A stretch of DNA of 32,454 nucleotides from an uncultured Candidatus Saccharibacteria bacterium (GTDB lineage Bacteria; Patescibacteriota; Saccharimonadia; Saccharimonadales; Saccharimonadaceae): the NCBI GenBank assembly GCA_938041005.1, contig CALHZJ010000011.1, positions 1 through 32,454 of the forward strand, given 5' to 3'. This document shows, piece by piece, positions 7,998 to 16,372 of this stretch (position 1 is the first letter of the stretch; every line of letters starts with the position of its first letter). Under the pieces are notes generated by a model. The model worked only from the letters and a program-made list of their open reading frames with translations, was not told the DNA's origin and searched no databases. A program made the translations under genes and the position numbers.

Positions 7998-9351
7998 ATT
8001 TCACCGTCCTTTTTACTACATAATCAGCCCACAACCCAATCAATACATATACAAACAACAGTAGAGGTATGTAGAATATAATGCCGTTTATGTGAGCGTG
8101 CGGCAATGCGTGCCCTGGCATAAGAGCAAGCCAACAAAAAGCTCCAATAGCAGAGAAATTCATAGACCAAAGGAAAGGTCGGCTGTATTTCTTACCAATA
8201 ATCTTTCTGGAGCTAAGAATAATCAAATACCCAAGGATAGTCCAGAATAGAATAGACTGTATAAACTCGCCAAACATACCATTAATATGTACAGGCAAAG
8301 TAATTGCTGGAAGTAGCAAATAATTAACGACATTTACAATAATATACTTATACGTTTTTCCGCTATTATTAGCCATATTGTCCAGATTAACTATTTGATT
8401 TATGAAGTTATAAGTTTCAGGTCGTAAGATTTTAAAGTTACCGACGGCGTATGCCCTCATAGAACGTATACCAGAAATTCCCCTATCTGACGCTCTGGCG
8501 TTTATAGCGTTTGCGGCTTTATCGGACGATCCGTAATAATCAGTAAGCGACATAAAGTTTACCCAATAAGCACCGAAAAACGCAACAACCGTAGCAGCAA
8601 ACACGGACACTGCTTGCTTCCAAAGATTAATAATTTTCACGTTTTTATGAACTAATTCAAAGAATATTATAGGAACTAATACGGATATAGCGATTGTCGA
8701 TACGTATTCATATCCATTTAGTAGCTTGAGGAACATAGCTACAGATTCAATAATGTAAAATAGCCAAAGTTTTTTTGATTTCTTAAAATATTGATAGCCA
8801 ACAAAAGATATTACAAACGGAGCTATCAATAGCGGTTCTATCCAATATATATTGCGAGCATACCCAGCAATCCAAGGACTAAATGCCAGCATTACAACAA
8901 AGACAGAAGCGGTGATTCCGCCAAACAGCGCTCTTATTTTTTGAACAACTAAGGCTAATAAAAATGCAGTAAGTACAGCCAGGAATATAGATACTCTTTT
9001 AATGTAAGCTGGGATTTTGGAAGCATCATTCGGAGATAGTCCAGTTATAACCCTCGCCTGTAAACCGTATTGAGATACATAAGGTTTTACCTGAGACGGA
9101 TTACAATCTTGGCTCATCATTATCTTATTGTAATCTTTACTGTCAGCTGCTATTAACGGACCTTTATAATCATATTTATTTTTGCAATAAGCAGTTTTCT
9201 CTACTATGGCAGACGAATCTTTCTGAAAACCGTCAAACCAGCCGTTCCATAGTCCTGTTCCAAAAAAATTACCAATAAATGATATTGATAATATAAACCA
9301 GACTACAAAAAAGAAAACTACCCCAGGTTTATTCTTACTCCACTCTTTCAT
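7990..9351 (-). CDS. Polytopic membrane protein, possible GT-C-like transferase
   Basis: A 453-aa protein from the ATG at 9351, with about ten hydrophobic segments. I reject the longer in-frame start at 9477 because it would overlap the divergent gene at 9412 and extend through that gene's promoter. A TATGAT lies exactly 7 nt before the ATG at 9351, so translation is probably leaderless. The N-terminal external region (about 45-120) is polar with two Cys-containing stretches. Segments such as ARNIYWIEPLL and HALPHAHINGIIFY recall loops of integral-membrane sugar transferases, but no family can be named firmly. It heads the operon with the FAD oxidoreductase and two GT2 genes, suggesting a role in transferring or polymerising the modified sugar. 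Confidence 0.6.
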   Translation of the reverse strand: MKEWSKNKPGVVFFFVVWFILSISFIGNFFGTGLWNGWFDGFQKDSSAIVEKTAYCKNKYDYKGPLIAADSKDYNKIMMSQDCNPSQVKPYVSQYGLQARVITGLSPNDASKIPAYIKRVSIFLAVLTAFLLALVVQKIRALFGGITASVFVVMLAFSPWIAGYARNIYWIEPLLIAPFVISFVGYQYFKKSKKLWLFYIIESVAMFLKLLNGYEYVSTIAISVLVPIIFFELVHKNVKIINLWKQAVSVFAATVVAFFGAYWVNFMSLTDYYGSSDKAANAINARASDRGISGIRSMRAYAVGNFKILRPETYNFINQIVNLDNMANNSGKTYKYIIVNVVNYLLLPAITLPVHINGMFGEFIQSILFWTILGYLIILSSRKIIGKKYSRPFLWSMNFSAIGAFCWLALMPGHALPHAHINGIIFYIPLLLFVYVLIGLWADYVVKRTVKYE

Positions 9352-9364
9352 TACAAGTATCATA
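9352..9364 (-). promoter_or_regulatory. Leaderless promoter of the 453-aa membrane protein operon
   Basis: Minus-strand TATGAT at 9364-9359, then 7 nt, then the ATG at 9351. An in-frame ATG 12 nt further upstream lies inside this -10 box, so it would not be on the transcript. No -35 of good match was found. It is back to back with the promoter of the gene at 9412. Confidence 0.55.
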
Positions 9365-9375
9365 ATAGCACAAAA

Positions 9376-9411
9376 TAGACTAAAGAAGCTACCTAGTCTA
9401 TAATCTGAATT
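9376..9411 (+). promoter_or_regulatory. Leaderless promoter of the GT2-GT4 fusion gene
   Basis: TAGACT at 9376-9381 (4 of 6 to -35 consensus), a 17-bp spacer, a perfect TATAAT at 9399-9404, then 7 nt and the ATG at 9412. The predicted start point coincides with the start codon. No Shine-Dalgarno site is present. Confidence 0.65.
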
Positions 9412-11565
9412 ATGAATAAGAAAGATTATGTATTGTCTATTATTATAACTGCCCACCGCGAGGGTCTTGTTGCGCATAAGACTATGAAATCAGTCGAGCG
9501 TGCTGTAAAAAAAATTGAGGAAGCGTCTATACCTTATGAAGTGATAGTTTCCATAGACAGAGGCGATGATCAGACTATTGATTATTTCAATAACTATACC
9601 GGTCTGCCTATACACATATATCAATGGGATCATGGAGATCTTTCAAGTTCTAGAAATAGTGCCATAAAAAAAGCGCACGGTCAATTTGTTTCTTTTATCG
9701 ACGCTGATGATCTGATGAGTGAAAATTGGCTACACGACAGCGTTCAATTGCTATTAAAAAAACCTTACGGCAAATATGTCGCCCACAGTGCTTATACCAT
9801 AGAATTCGAGGGCGCAGACTCTATTGTCCAAAAAACTGGCTGCACCACTAAGGACCAAGATATCTTATTGAGCGTTCTATCTGGACGCTGGAATTCCGTT
9901 ATTATTGCGCCGATTACGCTTCTTAAAAAATTACCGTATGCACCAAATAGCCCAGGATATGGATATGAGGACTGGTACTTAAGTTGTTGCTTGATTGAAA
10001 ATGGCGTAAAAAACATTCTCATTCCACAAACAGCAATATTTGTACGTCGTAAGTCATCAGGATCGGAGTGGGCACGCCAAAAAGCTAGTCGATCATTACT
10101 GCACGCACATCCAATATTTAAGCCGTCCAATTTTCGCTCTATAGATATCAACAAAATTCACGTTCCTCAATCAGAGCAACACCGTCAAACAAAAAATACA
10201 ATCAAAGAATTAATCATACGATCGCGCATACCGTTAGGATTGATCCGCCGACCCCTGGCTATAATACGCCGTGGACGCAATGCACTACTAAAACGACCAG
10301 CGCATTCACAAACTACTGAATCTATACCAAAATGGCTGAAAACAGAATGGAAAGCTCTTCACTCAATAGAAAAAGAAATTTTTCCGCCATCACCACTACC
10401 AAGCACATACCACACAATCACCGACGACCATTATCGAGTTGGTCTTGCGTATTGGGAAATATGTAAGGAATTACGAAGTGACAGCTATGATTACGCTCTA
10501 TTTGTGCCCTGGCTTAAGAGAGGCGGCGCAGATTTATTTGCCGTCAATTACGCAAACACCGCGGCTTCAATAGGAAAGAAAGTGCTCGTTATCTCCACTA
10601 ATGAAGTTCCTGCTGACTATTCAGAATGGAGGTCGCAGCTAGATAAGAAAATAGATTTCTTACAATTTGGGACAATAACTCGGTTCTTTAGTGTTGACCA
10701 AAAATACAGACTACTTGAACAATTGATCGAAAACACCAATGTTAAAACTTTACACATTCTTAATTCCGAGCTAGCTTATGATTTTGTGCGTGATCACGAA
10801 ACATACATAAAAGCTACCAACAAGCGAGTGATAGCTACTGCATATAGTCAGAGTACTGATGAAACAGGACGAATTTTTGGATTTTCGCACAGTCATATAC
10901 CACAGGTATATCAACTTCTTGATTTAATTACGACAGACAACGAGGCAGTAAAATCTATGTGGGTCAATGAATATGCCTACGATCCTCAAAAAATAGTCGT
11001 ACATCATCAACCACTGACAAAAAATCATTATCCCGTAGTAGATAAATTACCGAATAGCCGTAGAATATTATGGGCTTCTCGATTGGCGCCAGAAAAATTG
11101 CCTAAATTAGTATCGGAAATTGCAGATCTTCTTCCTGAAGACGTTCATATAGATATGTACGGAGATCCTTCATCAGAGTTCCCTGCAAATAGCCTACCGC
11201 CACATCCACGTGTCCATTATATCGGTGGATTTAACGGAGTAGCATCTCTGCCAGCTGAAAAATATGACGCTTTTCTATATACCTCACTTTTTGACGGTAT
11301 GCCAAATACGCCAGTCGAGATAGCTTTGCGCGGACTACCAATAGTTGCAGCTAGAGTTGGCGGACTTCCTGACTTTATAGGTGAAAACGGCTTCATAGTT
11401 GACGATATCACTAATCCAAAAGCATATGCGAAATGTATTAAGCAGACTCTAGATGATATAGAATCGTCGTTCCATAAAGCCAAAAACTTGCGGGAGAAAG
11501 CATCCCGCGAGTTCTCGGAAGATTCGTTTATAGGCGAAGTTAAGAGTATGTTCTCAAATAATTAA
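9412..11565 (+). CDS. Two-domain glycosyltransferase, GT2 fused to GT4
   Basis: A 717-aa protein joining two transferases. The N-terminal GT2 domain (about 5-230) has IIITAHREG (10-18), VSIDRGDD (46-53) and the DxD motif DADD (97-100). A basic linker (about 255-310) rich in Arg follows. The C-terminal GT-B/GT4 domain (about 360-717) shows a Rossmann start near VPWLKRGGAD, the ASRLAPEKL donor-site strand, and the ExxxxxxxE-like region FDGMPNTPVEIALRG around 620-640. Such fusions usually add two successive sugars to one chain. The basic linker could help bind the membrane surface. It is a single gene with its own leaderless promoter and a strong terminator just past the stop. The stop overlaps the convergent 652-aa gene by 4 nt (TTAA). 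Confidence 0.85.
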   Translation: MNKKDYVLSIIITAHREGLVAHKTMKSVERAVKKIEEASIPYEVIVSIDRGDDQTIDYFNNYTGLPIHIYQWDHGDLSSSRNSAIKKAHGQFVSFIDADDLMSENWLHDSVQLLLKKPYGKYVAHSAYTIEFEGADSIVQKTGCTTKDQDILLSVLSGRWNSVIIAPITLLKKLPYAPNSPGYGYEDWYLSCCLIENGVKNILIPQTAIFVRRKSSGSEWARQKASRSLLHAHPIFKPSNFRSIDINKIHVPQSEQHRQTKNTIKELIIRSRIPLGLIRRPLAIIRRGRNALLKRPAHSQTTESIPKWLKTEWKALHSIEKEIFPPSPLPSTYHTITDDHYRVGLAYWEICKELRSDSYDYALFVPWLKRGGADLFAVNYANTAASIGKKVLVISTNEVPADYSEWRSQLDKKIDFLQFGTITRFFSVDQKYRLLEQLIENTNVKTLHILNSELAYDFVRDHETYIKATNKRVIATAYSQSTDETGRIFGFSHSHIPQVYQLLDLITTDNEAVKSMWVNEYAYDPQKIVVHHQPLTKNHYPVVDKLPNSRRILWASRLAPEKLPKLVSEIADLLPEDVHIDMYGDPSSEFPANSLPPHPRVHYIGGFNGVASLPAEKYDAFLYTSLFDGMPNTPVEIALRGLPIVAARVGGLPDFIGENGFIVDDITNPKAYAKCIKQTLDDIESSFHKAKNLREKASREFSEDSFIGEVKSMFSNN

Positions 11566-13520
11566 GGAAGAACCCTCATCTCAGTCTTCACCACCTCTTG
11601 TCCAGTTTCGAGGGGTGGTGTTTTGTAGTCTTGCCACCTTCGACCGTCAAATGTAGAGAAATATGCGTTATATGTACCTACTGGGAATGGACGAGTTGCT
11701 TTGAATTCTAACTCTTGATTTGACTGAATTGTTGATGGAGAAAGACATCCTAGATCGTAGTTTTGCCCGCTTTGGTTACGTAGAATTAGACAAGTGTACT
11801 CACTGGTTGTTATTGGTTGGTTAGAGGAGTTTTTTAGTTTGAATGTAGTTGTGACTGAATCGCCAGAGCGAGGGTTGGCGCTAGAGAATGTTATACCTTG
11901 AGTGAGTGTTAAACTAGGAAGAACTGTGAAGGTGGTGCGATTGCCAGCACTGGCGTCCGTAGCTACAGGATACTGAGCTTCTGTCCACGTCCTACCACCG
12001 TCAAGAGTCCCGCTAATTCTTGCTCGATATAGCCCTTCTTCACGCGGTAAAAACTCTTTATTGTAATTGTATACAGCGCCTGGAGATAATTGATTAACTG
12101 TATCAAAGACAACGTCAGCATTCTTTCCGCTTGGACTTGTTATAGCTAAGCCAAAGTAACCAAGATCAACAGGTTTAGCACTATTATTTTTTACCTGAAA
12201 ACCTACGTTAACTGATTGATTTTTATGAATACGTGAAATCTGCGTCGTGACGGCAGACACTACCGTTGGAGGCGATTGAACAAATGTTGTTACTTCACGA
12301 ACATTCCCCGCTGAAGATTCTGGATAATTGTCACTCCACCCGCTACCATCACGATAATTACTGATCCAAAACTTATAATCACCTTCCTTATCCAATCTAG
12401 TTGACGCTCGATAAGTGTATGATTGCCACGGTTCGAGAATAACACGCTGACTACCAAAATCGTAATTATTCGAATTTCCATCCCGACCTGCAATTACCAT
12501 CACACCTAAGTCACGACGTTGATTAGTGGAATTACGAATAGTAAAAGATGCCGTTATTTCCATATTCGTAAACAATTTTGATCCGGTTTTTTCCGTCTTT
12601 ATAGATAATGGCGAATCAATTTTGACAGAGTTCAACGGAGAACCGAACCACTCATTGAAGAACCTCCAGAAGTTTCGATTGCCATAAGCTCCACAATGTG
12701 CAGTTCCCGCACCAGCATCCAAAGCCCCTTGATTCGGCTGATATGGCGTGTAGTTATATAGACTCGCGGTCGCTTGGTTCTCAATATATACCCAACTTCC
12801 GCCACAAGCTGCATCTGGATTGTATTGGATGTAGTTGGTTCGTCCTGCCTTGTAACGATATTCATTTGGTCTATTCGCATAAAGTCGTAGTTGGCGCGCA
12901 GCCATACGCAACTGGTTGTATAGTCCAGCATATTCGCTTGAACAATTTGCAGTATTTCCTGGACCGTTGTCCGGACAAGCAAACCCCATGGCATATTTAT
13001 ATTGGCTCTTTAAAGGCCACGAGTCAGTAAATAAAGACCCCTGTTCCTTCTTCAATATCACTAACATAACCTGTGGGTTAATGCCAAATTCTTTTGACAC
13101 ATTCCAAATAATTTGTGCAGTAGATAATCCACCGCTAAACCAGCCGCCGCCTTTTTCAAACGAGGTTTCTTTAGTGTTTGGATTCTCGTGATAATTACGC
13201 AGACAAACATACGGCGGACCATGCCAGCCACGGTTAACAGCATATTGTGCTCGCGTACCGCCACCATATTCAGACCGTCCAGTTCCCCATGTATCACAGG
13301 CAGGAGTGTGGTCGTTTATAAAATTCTGGATGTCTTGAACGCTAGCAAACGTATTTGTATCATAAAAAACATTATCATCAATAATCCTACCGGCATTCCA
13401 AGGAGATAGCGCTCCAGTCCTTGGCCAAAAAATAAACCCTAAGACAATAACACTCACCACAGCTAACGTGCAGCTGACATATTTTAATCTCGTCCACTTC
13501 GTACGCCTTATTTCAATCAC
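11562..13520 (-). CDS. Exported lysozyme-fold protein with three Ig-like repeats
   Basis: A 652-aa surface protein. A hydrophobic segment (about 12-34) after a basic start is an anchor or signal. Residues about 55-295 form a Cys-, Trp- and Gly-rich domain in which FGINPQVMLVILKKEQG (145-161, E159) matches the helix carrying the catalytic Glu of SLT-type transglycosylases, and KYAMGF (175-180) resembles the following SLT motif. The C-terminus (about 296-652) holds three tandem beta-sandwich repeats of about 105-120 residues, each with an LKNSS/VKNNS/IRNST-type strand followed by DLG and a DG-x-x-W near the end; CARDB-like. It starts with GTG at 13520, inside the stop of the upstream gene (GTGA), with AAGGAG 8 nt before. 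It may cut peptidoglycan while the repeats bind a surface partner. Enzyme activity is an inference. Confidence 0.65.
   Translation of the reverse strand: MIEIRRTKWTRLKYVSCTLAVVSVIVLGFIFWPRTGALSPWNAGRIIDDNVFYDTNTFASVQDIQNFINDHTPACDTWGTGRSEYGGGTRAQYAVNRGWHGPPYVCLRNYHENPNTKETSFEKGGGWFSGGLSTAQIIWNVSKEFGINPQVMLVILKKEQGSLFTDSWPLKSQYKYAMGFACPDNGPGNTANCSSEYAGLYNQLRMAARQLRLYANRPNEYRYKAGRTNYIQYNPDAACGGSWVYIENQATASLYNYTPYQPNQGALDAGAGTAHCGAYGNRNFWRFFNEWFGSPLNSVKIDSPLSIKTEKTGSKLFTNMEITASFTIRNSTNQRRDLGVMVIAGRDGNSNNYDFGSQRVILEPWQSYTYRASTRLDKEGDYKFWISNYRDGSGWSDNYPESSAGNVREVTTFVQSPPTVVSAVTTQISRIHKNQSVNVGFQVKNNSAKPVDLGYFGLAITSPSGKNADVVFDTVNQLSPGAVYNYNKEFLPREEGLYRARISGTLDGGRTWTEAQYPVATDASAGNRTTFTVLPSLTLTQGITFSSANPRSGDSVTTTFKLKNSSNQPITTSEYTCLILRNQSGQNYDLGCLSPSTIQSNQELEFKATRPFPVGTYNAYFSTFDGRRWQDYKTPPLETGQEVVKTEMRVLP
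11589..11624 (+). terminator. Intrinsic terminator of the GT2-GT4 fusion gene, inside the opposing CDS
   Basis: CACCACCTCT (11589-11598) pairs with AGGGGTGGTG (11611-11620) over 10 bp including one G-T wobble, with a 12-nt loop, followed by TTTT at 11621-11624. It lies 24 nt past the plus-strand stop and wholly inside the 3' coding end of the convergent 652-aa gene. On the minus strand it has no T run, so it should act in one direction only. Confidence 0.7.
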
Positions 13521-14101
13521 CGCAAGCTCTCCTTACGGAACGACGGATTATTCGAAGACTCTCCTGTATACAATTTTGATGAATAACTCACCTTTACTGA
13601 TATATCCACCCCTGATGGCAATTCCGACAATAGCACCTCAATCATATGACAACTCGTCGAACTTGGACCGGCAAATGAACTAGATTTACGAGAAATACTT
13701 CCACCAGCCCAATACAGCGTAAACTCACAGCTACCACCGTTCTCAACAATGGAGTTAACTCCTCCATCAATCTGTAAATATTGCTTATCTGCACTCAATC
13801 CATATCCGCTCACAATTGGAACTACTGATTTTTTTGACCCTGACGGCTGCTGATCTTCAGTATTAATTGGTTTATCAGGACTATATCCATCACGTTTTTC
13901 GGGCTTCGTACTATTGTCGTCAACTTTCTTAGAGTCTTCTTTTTTATCTGTAGACTCTTTTACTACGGGATTATTAGCGTCAGTATTATTGTGTTGCGGC
14001 CTGTAAATATACGCAACTGTAGCACACGCCACTAAAGCTAAAGCCAGCGTAGAGGCAAGTATAATTCTAGTTTTTTTCTTCATTTTTTGTTTGATTTTCA
14101 C
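13517..14101 (-). CDS. Small exported or membrane-anchored protein, unknown function
   Basis: A 194-aa protein with a strongly basic N-terminus (KIKQKMKKK), a hydrophobic stretch at about 11-32, a low-complexity Lys/Asp/Ser-rich linker (about 38-90) and a compact C-terminal domain with two Cys (about 95-194). LALVAC inside the hydrophobic stretch resembles a lipobox, but the residues after the Cys stay hydrophobic, so a plain anchor is equally possible. Start is GTG at 14101, with a weak GAGAG about 9 nt before; ATG at 14083 is an alternative that keeps the anchor. Its TGA stop overlaps the GTG of the 652-aa exported protein, so the two are translationally coupled and may form a surface complex. 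No family recognised. Confidence 0.65.
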   Translation of the reverse strand: MKIKQKMKKKTRIILASTLALALVACATVAYIYRPQHNNTDANNPVVKESTDKKEDSKKVDDNSTKPEKRDGYSPDKPINTEDQQPSGSKKSVVPIVSGYGLSADKQYLQIDGGVNSIVENGGSCEFTLYWAGGSISRKSSSFAGPSSTSCHMIEVLLSELPSGVDISVKVSYSSKLYTGESSNNPSFRKESLR

Positions 14102-14178
14102 GATCTAATCTCTCGTTTTATTTTATTGCTTATAATAATAACATTTCGGTAATAAGATTTCAACGCCGCTATAAAAAA

Positions 14179-14194
14179 TGTTATAATGTCACAT
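14179..14194 (+). promoter_or_regulatory. Extended -10 leaderless promoter of the GT2 gene at 14195
   Basis: TG (14179-14180), one base, then a perfect TATAAT at 14182-14187, 7 nt, and ATG at 14195. The first in-frame ATG (14186) lies within the -10 box itself and cannot be on a transcript from this promoter, which sets the start at 14195. Confidence 0.7.
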
Positions 14195-15178
14195 ATGGTA
14201 AAAAAGACTTCTGAAGATAAAACACCGCTAGTATCAATTATTACTGCGACTTATAACGATGAATTGTATATAGAAAATTCTATTCGCTCTGTTCTATCTC
14301 AGGACTTTACTGATTTTGAATATATTATCATAAACGACGGCTCCGTTGATAATACAAAAAAAATCGTTCAGCGCTTTCAAAAAGAAGATAATCGCATCCG
14401 CCTCATTAACCAGCAGAATAAGGGTCTCGTTGCTTCGCTTAATCGTGGAATAAATGAGGCCAGAGGAAAATATATCGCTCGAATAGACGGAGATGACGAA
14501 TGGTTGCCTCATAAACTAAAAACTCAGATTGATATGTTGGAAAATGATGACGAGTTAGTTCTCGTTGGCGGTGGCGCAGAAATCATTAACCAAGACAGCG
14601 TACCTACTGGTTTTATTATTAACGTTACTCGCGATAAAGATATTCGGCTTGGTCTTTGTATTTTTAACCAATTCTGTCATTCGTCAGTAGTTTATCGTAA
14701 ACAGACAGCAATTGAGGCGGGACTATATCCTAATACATGTCCAGCAGAAGACTATGATCTGTTTAGTAGTTTTGCTAAATATGGCAAACTAGCTAACGTC
14801 GCTTATCCTATTTTTAGATATAGAATTAGCGATGGCAGCATATCAGCTCAAAGACGCGACGAACAAAATCTCCTCGCTAAAAAATTATCGTATCGCAGCT
14901 GGGATATTATTTCCCCAGAGGTTACATCTAGATCAGAAATCAAACAGTCTTTTAATTATTACATGAAAAGTTCGGTTACTGACGACTTTGGAATAAGCCT
15001 TAAGCATGCGTACATATTTATACTAATGCGTGTCGGATATCGTATGATTAAAAAAGGCAATACCCTACAAGGACTACATCAATTGTGGAATATAGCATCG
15101 ACTGGGCGAACTGCCGCCAGAATAGTTGTTAAATGGGGTCTTGATATTATTAAAATCAAGCTTCATCCATCAAAATAA
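14195..15178 (+). CDS. Family 2 glycosyltransferase
   Basis: A 327-aa soluble-looking GT2 enzyme with VSIITATYND (13-22), the nucleotide loop NDGSVDNT (47-54), the metal motif DGDD (98-101) and downstream AEDYDLF, matching the xED catalytic-base motif of SpsA/WbbD-like enzymes that add sugars to a growing polysaccharide. The start is set at 14195 rather than 14186, because the earlier ATG is part of the TATAAT promoter box. Residues after about 250 form a helical tail that may contact the membrane. It is a single gene, divergent from the exported 194-aa/652-aa unit and convergent with wzt (12-nt gap). Substrate unknown; likely part of the glycan exported by Wzm/Wzt. Confidence 0.86.
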   Translation: MVKKTSEDKTPLVSIITATYNDELYIENSIRSVLSQDFTDFEYIIINDGSVDNTKKIVQRFQKEDNRIRLINQQNKGLVASLNRGINEARGKYIARIDGDDEWLPHKLKTQIDMLENDDELVLVGGGAEIINQDSVPTGFIINVTRDKDIRLGLCIFNQFCHSSVVYRKQTAIEAGLYPNTCPAEDYDLFSSFAKYGKLANVAYPIFRYRISDGSISAQRRDEQNLLAKKLSYRSWDIISPEVTSRSEIKQSFNYYMKSSVTDDFGISLKHAYIFILMRVGYRMIKKGNTLQGLHQLWNIASTGRTAARIVVKWGLDIIKIKLHPSK

Positions 15179-15190
15179 ATTTTCTCTATA

Positions 15191-16372
15191 TTATTTCTTA
15201 CTAGTATGCCACTTGCGCGGAATCATAGTTAAGCCGCCAAATGAATGCTCGACTGCAGAAAAATCATTCGTAATAATAAATTCTTCAGCATGATACATCA
15301 CGTCATACTTCACGGTGCCGTTGTGATTGAGCAGATTAATATCAACATAATACGACCCTGGACCTAAATTTGCCTCAATATCAAGAGTTAATTTATTATC
15401 GCTAGGTAGTTCAGGAAATCCCTCTCTATTGGTGATAAAATTCGATACCAAATTGCTGTCTTTACGATACAAGTCTACCATAATAGCCTTAGTCTTATCA
15501 TTATCCCATGACAAGTCAAGAGAAATTGTTTCTCCCACTTTAAAGCTGCGACGCTTCTTACCTGTTTTATCGTGTATGGCGGTTTTAATATTTTTACCTG
15601 TATATTGATGCCTTTGGTCTACAGCTTTATCTATTACAGCTTGATTGAGCCTACTATATTCATCCGCAACCTGCACTGGACTACCTTCTTTAATAATCTT
15701 GCCCTCGTGGATCAATACGGCTCGATTGCAAAACTTTTTAACAGTATCCATATCATGCGTAACCAATATAACCGTTTGCTTACTGGACTTGTATTGTTCA
15801 AAAACGTCTATACACTTACGCTGAAAAGCTTCATCACCAACAGCCAGCACCTCGTCAAAAATCATAATATCATTGCGTGCTTTTATTGCTACTGAAAACG
15901 CCAAACGAACCTGCATACCCGATGAATAGTTCTTTAATTTCTGATCCATAAATGGCTCAAGCTCTGCGAACGAAACGATATCATCATATATCAGTTCCAT
16001 TTCCTTACGCGTGAATCCAAGTAGAGCACCATTCAAAAAAACATTATCTCTACCAGACAGTTCTGGATTAAACCCAACCCCCAACTCTATGAAAGGCGTT
16101 AATTTACCGTTTATTTCAACACTTCCGCTCGTTGGCTGATAAACTCCAGCTAGCATCTTAAGCATGGTACTCTTACCTGAACCGTTTCGACCAACAACAC
16201 CAAAAAAATCACCTTGATTTACGTTAAAGCTAACGCCATCCAATACTTTCTGAACTGTCTTTTTATTCTTCTTAACAATGTTAACAAAGGCGCTTTTAAT
16301 GCTAGAATTCTTTGACTGTGGAAGAATAAATTCCTTATGTATATCTTTTACTACAATTGCAGGTTTTGTCAT
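15191..16372 (-). CDS. wzt: Polysaccharide ABC exporter ATPase with carbohydrate-binding C-terminus (Wzt-like)
   Basis: A 393-aa ATPase energising export of a lipid-linked polysaccharide. Walker A GRNGSGKST (61-69), signature YSSGMQ (149-154), Walker B with DEV (IMIFDEV, catalytic E174) and H-loop H206 are all intact. FIELGVGFNPELSGRDN (94-110) is the hallmark segment of the TagH/Wzt/KpsT group. Residues about 260-393 form an extra beta-rich domain like Wzt_C, which in known systems reads the terminal cap of the glycan before export. It follows the permease gene with no gap; GGAGG lies 8 nt before the ATG, inside the permease 3' end. The C-terminal domain suggests export of a fully assembled, end-capped chain. 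Confidence 0.9.
   Translation of the reverse strand: MTKPAIVVKDIHKEFILPQSKNSSIKSAFVNIVKKNKKTVQKVLDGVSFNVNQGDFFGVVGRNGSGKSTMLKMLAGVYQPTSGSVEINGKLTPFIELGVGFNPELSGRDNVFLNGALLGFTRKEMELIYDDIVSFAELEPFMDQKLKNYSSGMQVRLAFSVAIKARNDIMIFDEVLAVGDEAFQRKCIDVFEQYKSSKQTVILVTHDMDTVKKFCNRAVLIHEGKIIKEGSPVQVADEYSRLNQAVIDKAVDQRHQYTGKNIKTAIHDKTGKKRRSFKVGETISLDLSWDNDKTKAIMVDLYRKDSNLVSNFITNREGFPELPSDNKLTLDIEANLGPGSYYVDINLLNHNGTVKYDVMYHAEEFIITNDFSAVEHSFGGLTMIPRKWHTSKK

Noticed and set aside
9352..9477. Longer N-terminus for the 453-aa membrane protein (start at 9477)
   Set aside because: It would overlap the divergent gene at 9412 and run through both promoters; a -10 box 7 nt before 9351 supports the shorter form.
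11491..11510. GC-rich inverted repeat near the end of the GT2-GT4 fusion gene
   Set aside because: The stem is only 6 bp, lies inside coding sequence before the stop and lacks a T run; the hairpin at 11589 is a much better terminator.
12632..13409. Several overlapping open frames on both strands within the 652-aa gene
   Set aside because: They lack family motifs, start signals and codon-like composition; they are shadows of the real gene.
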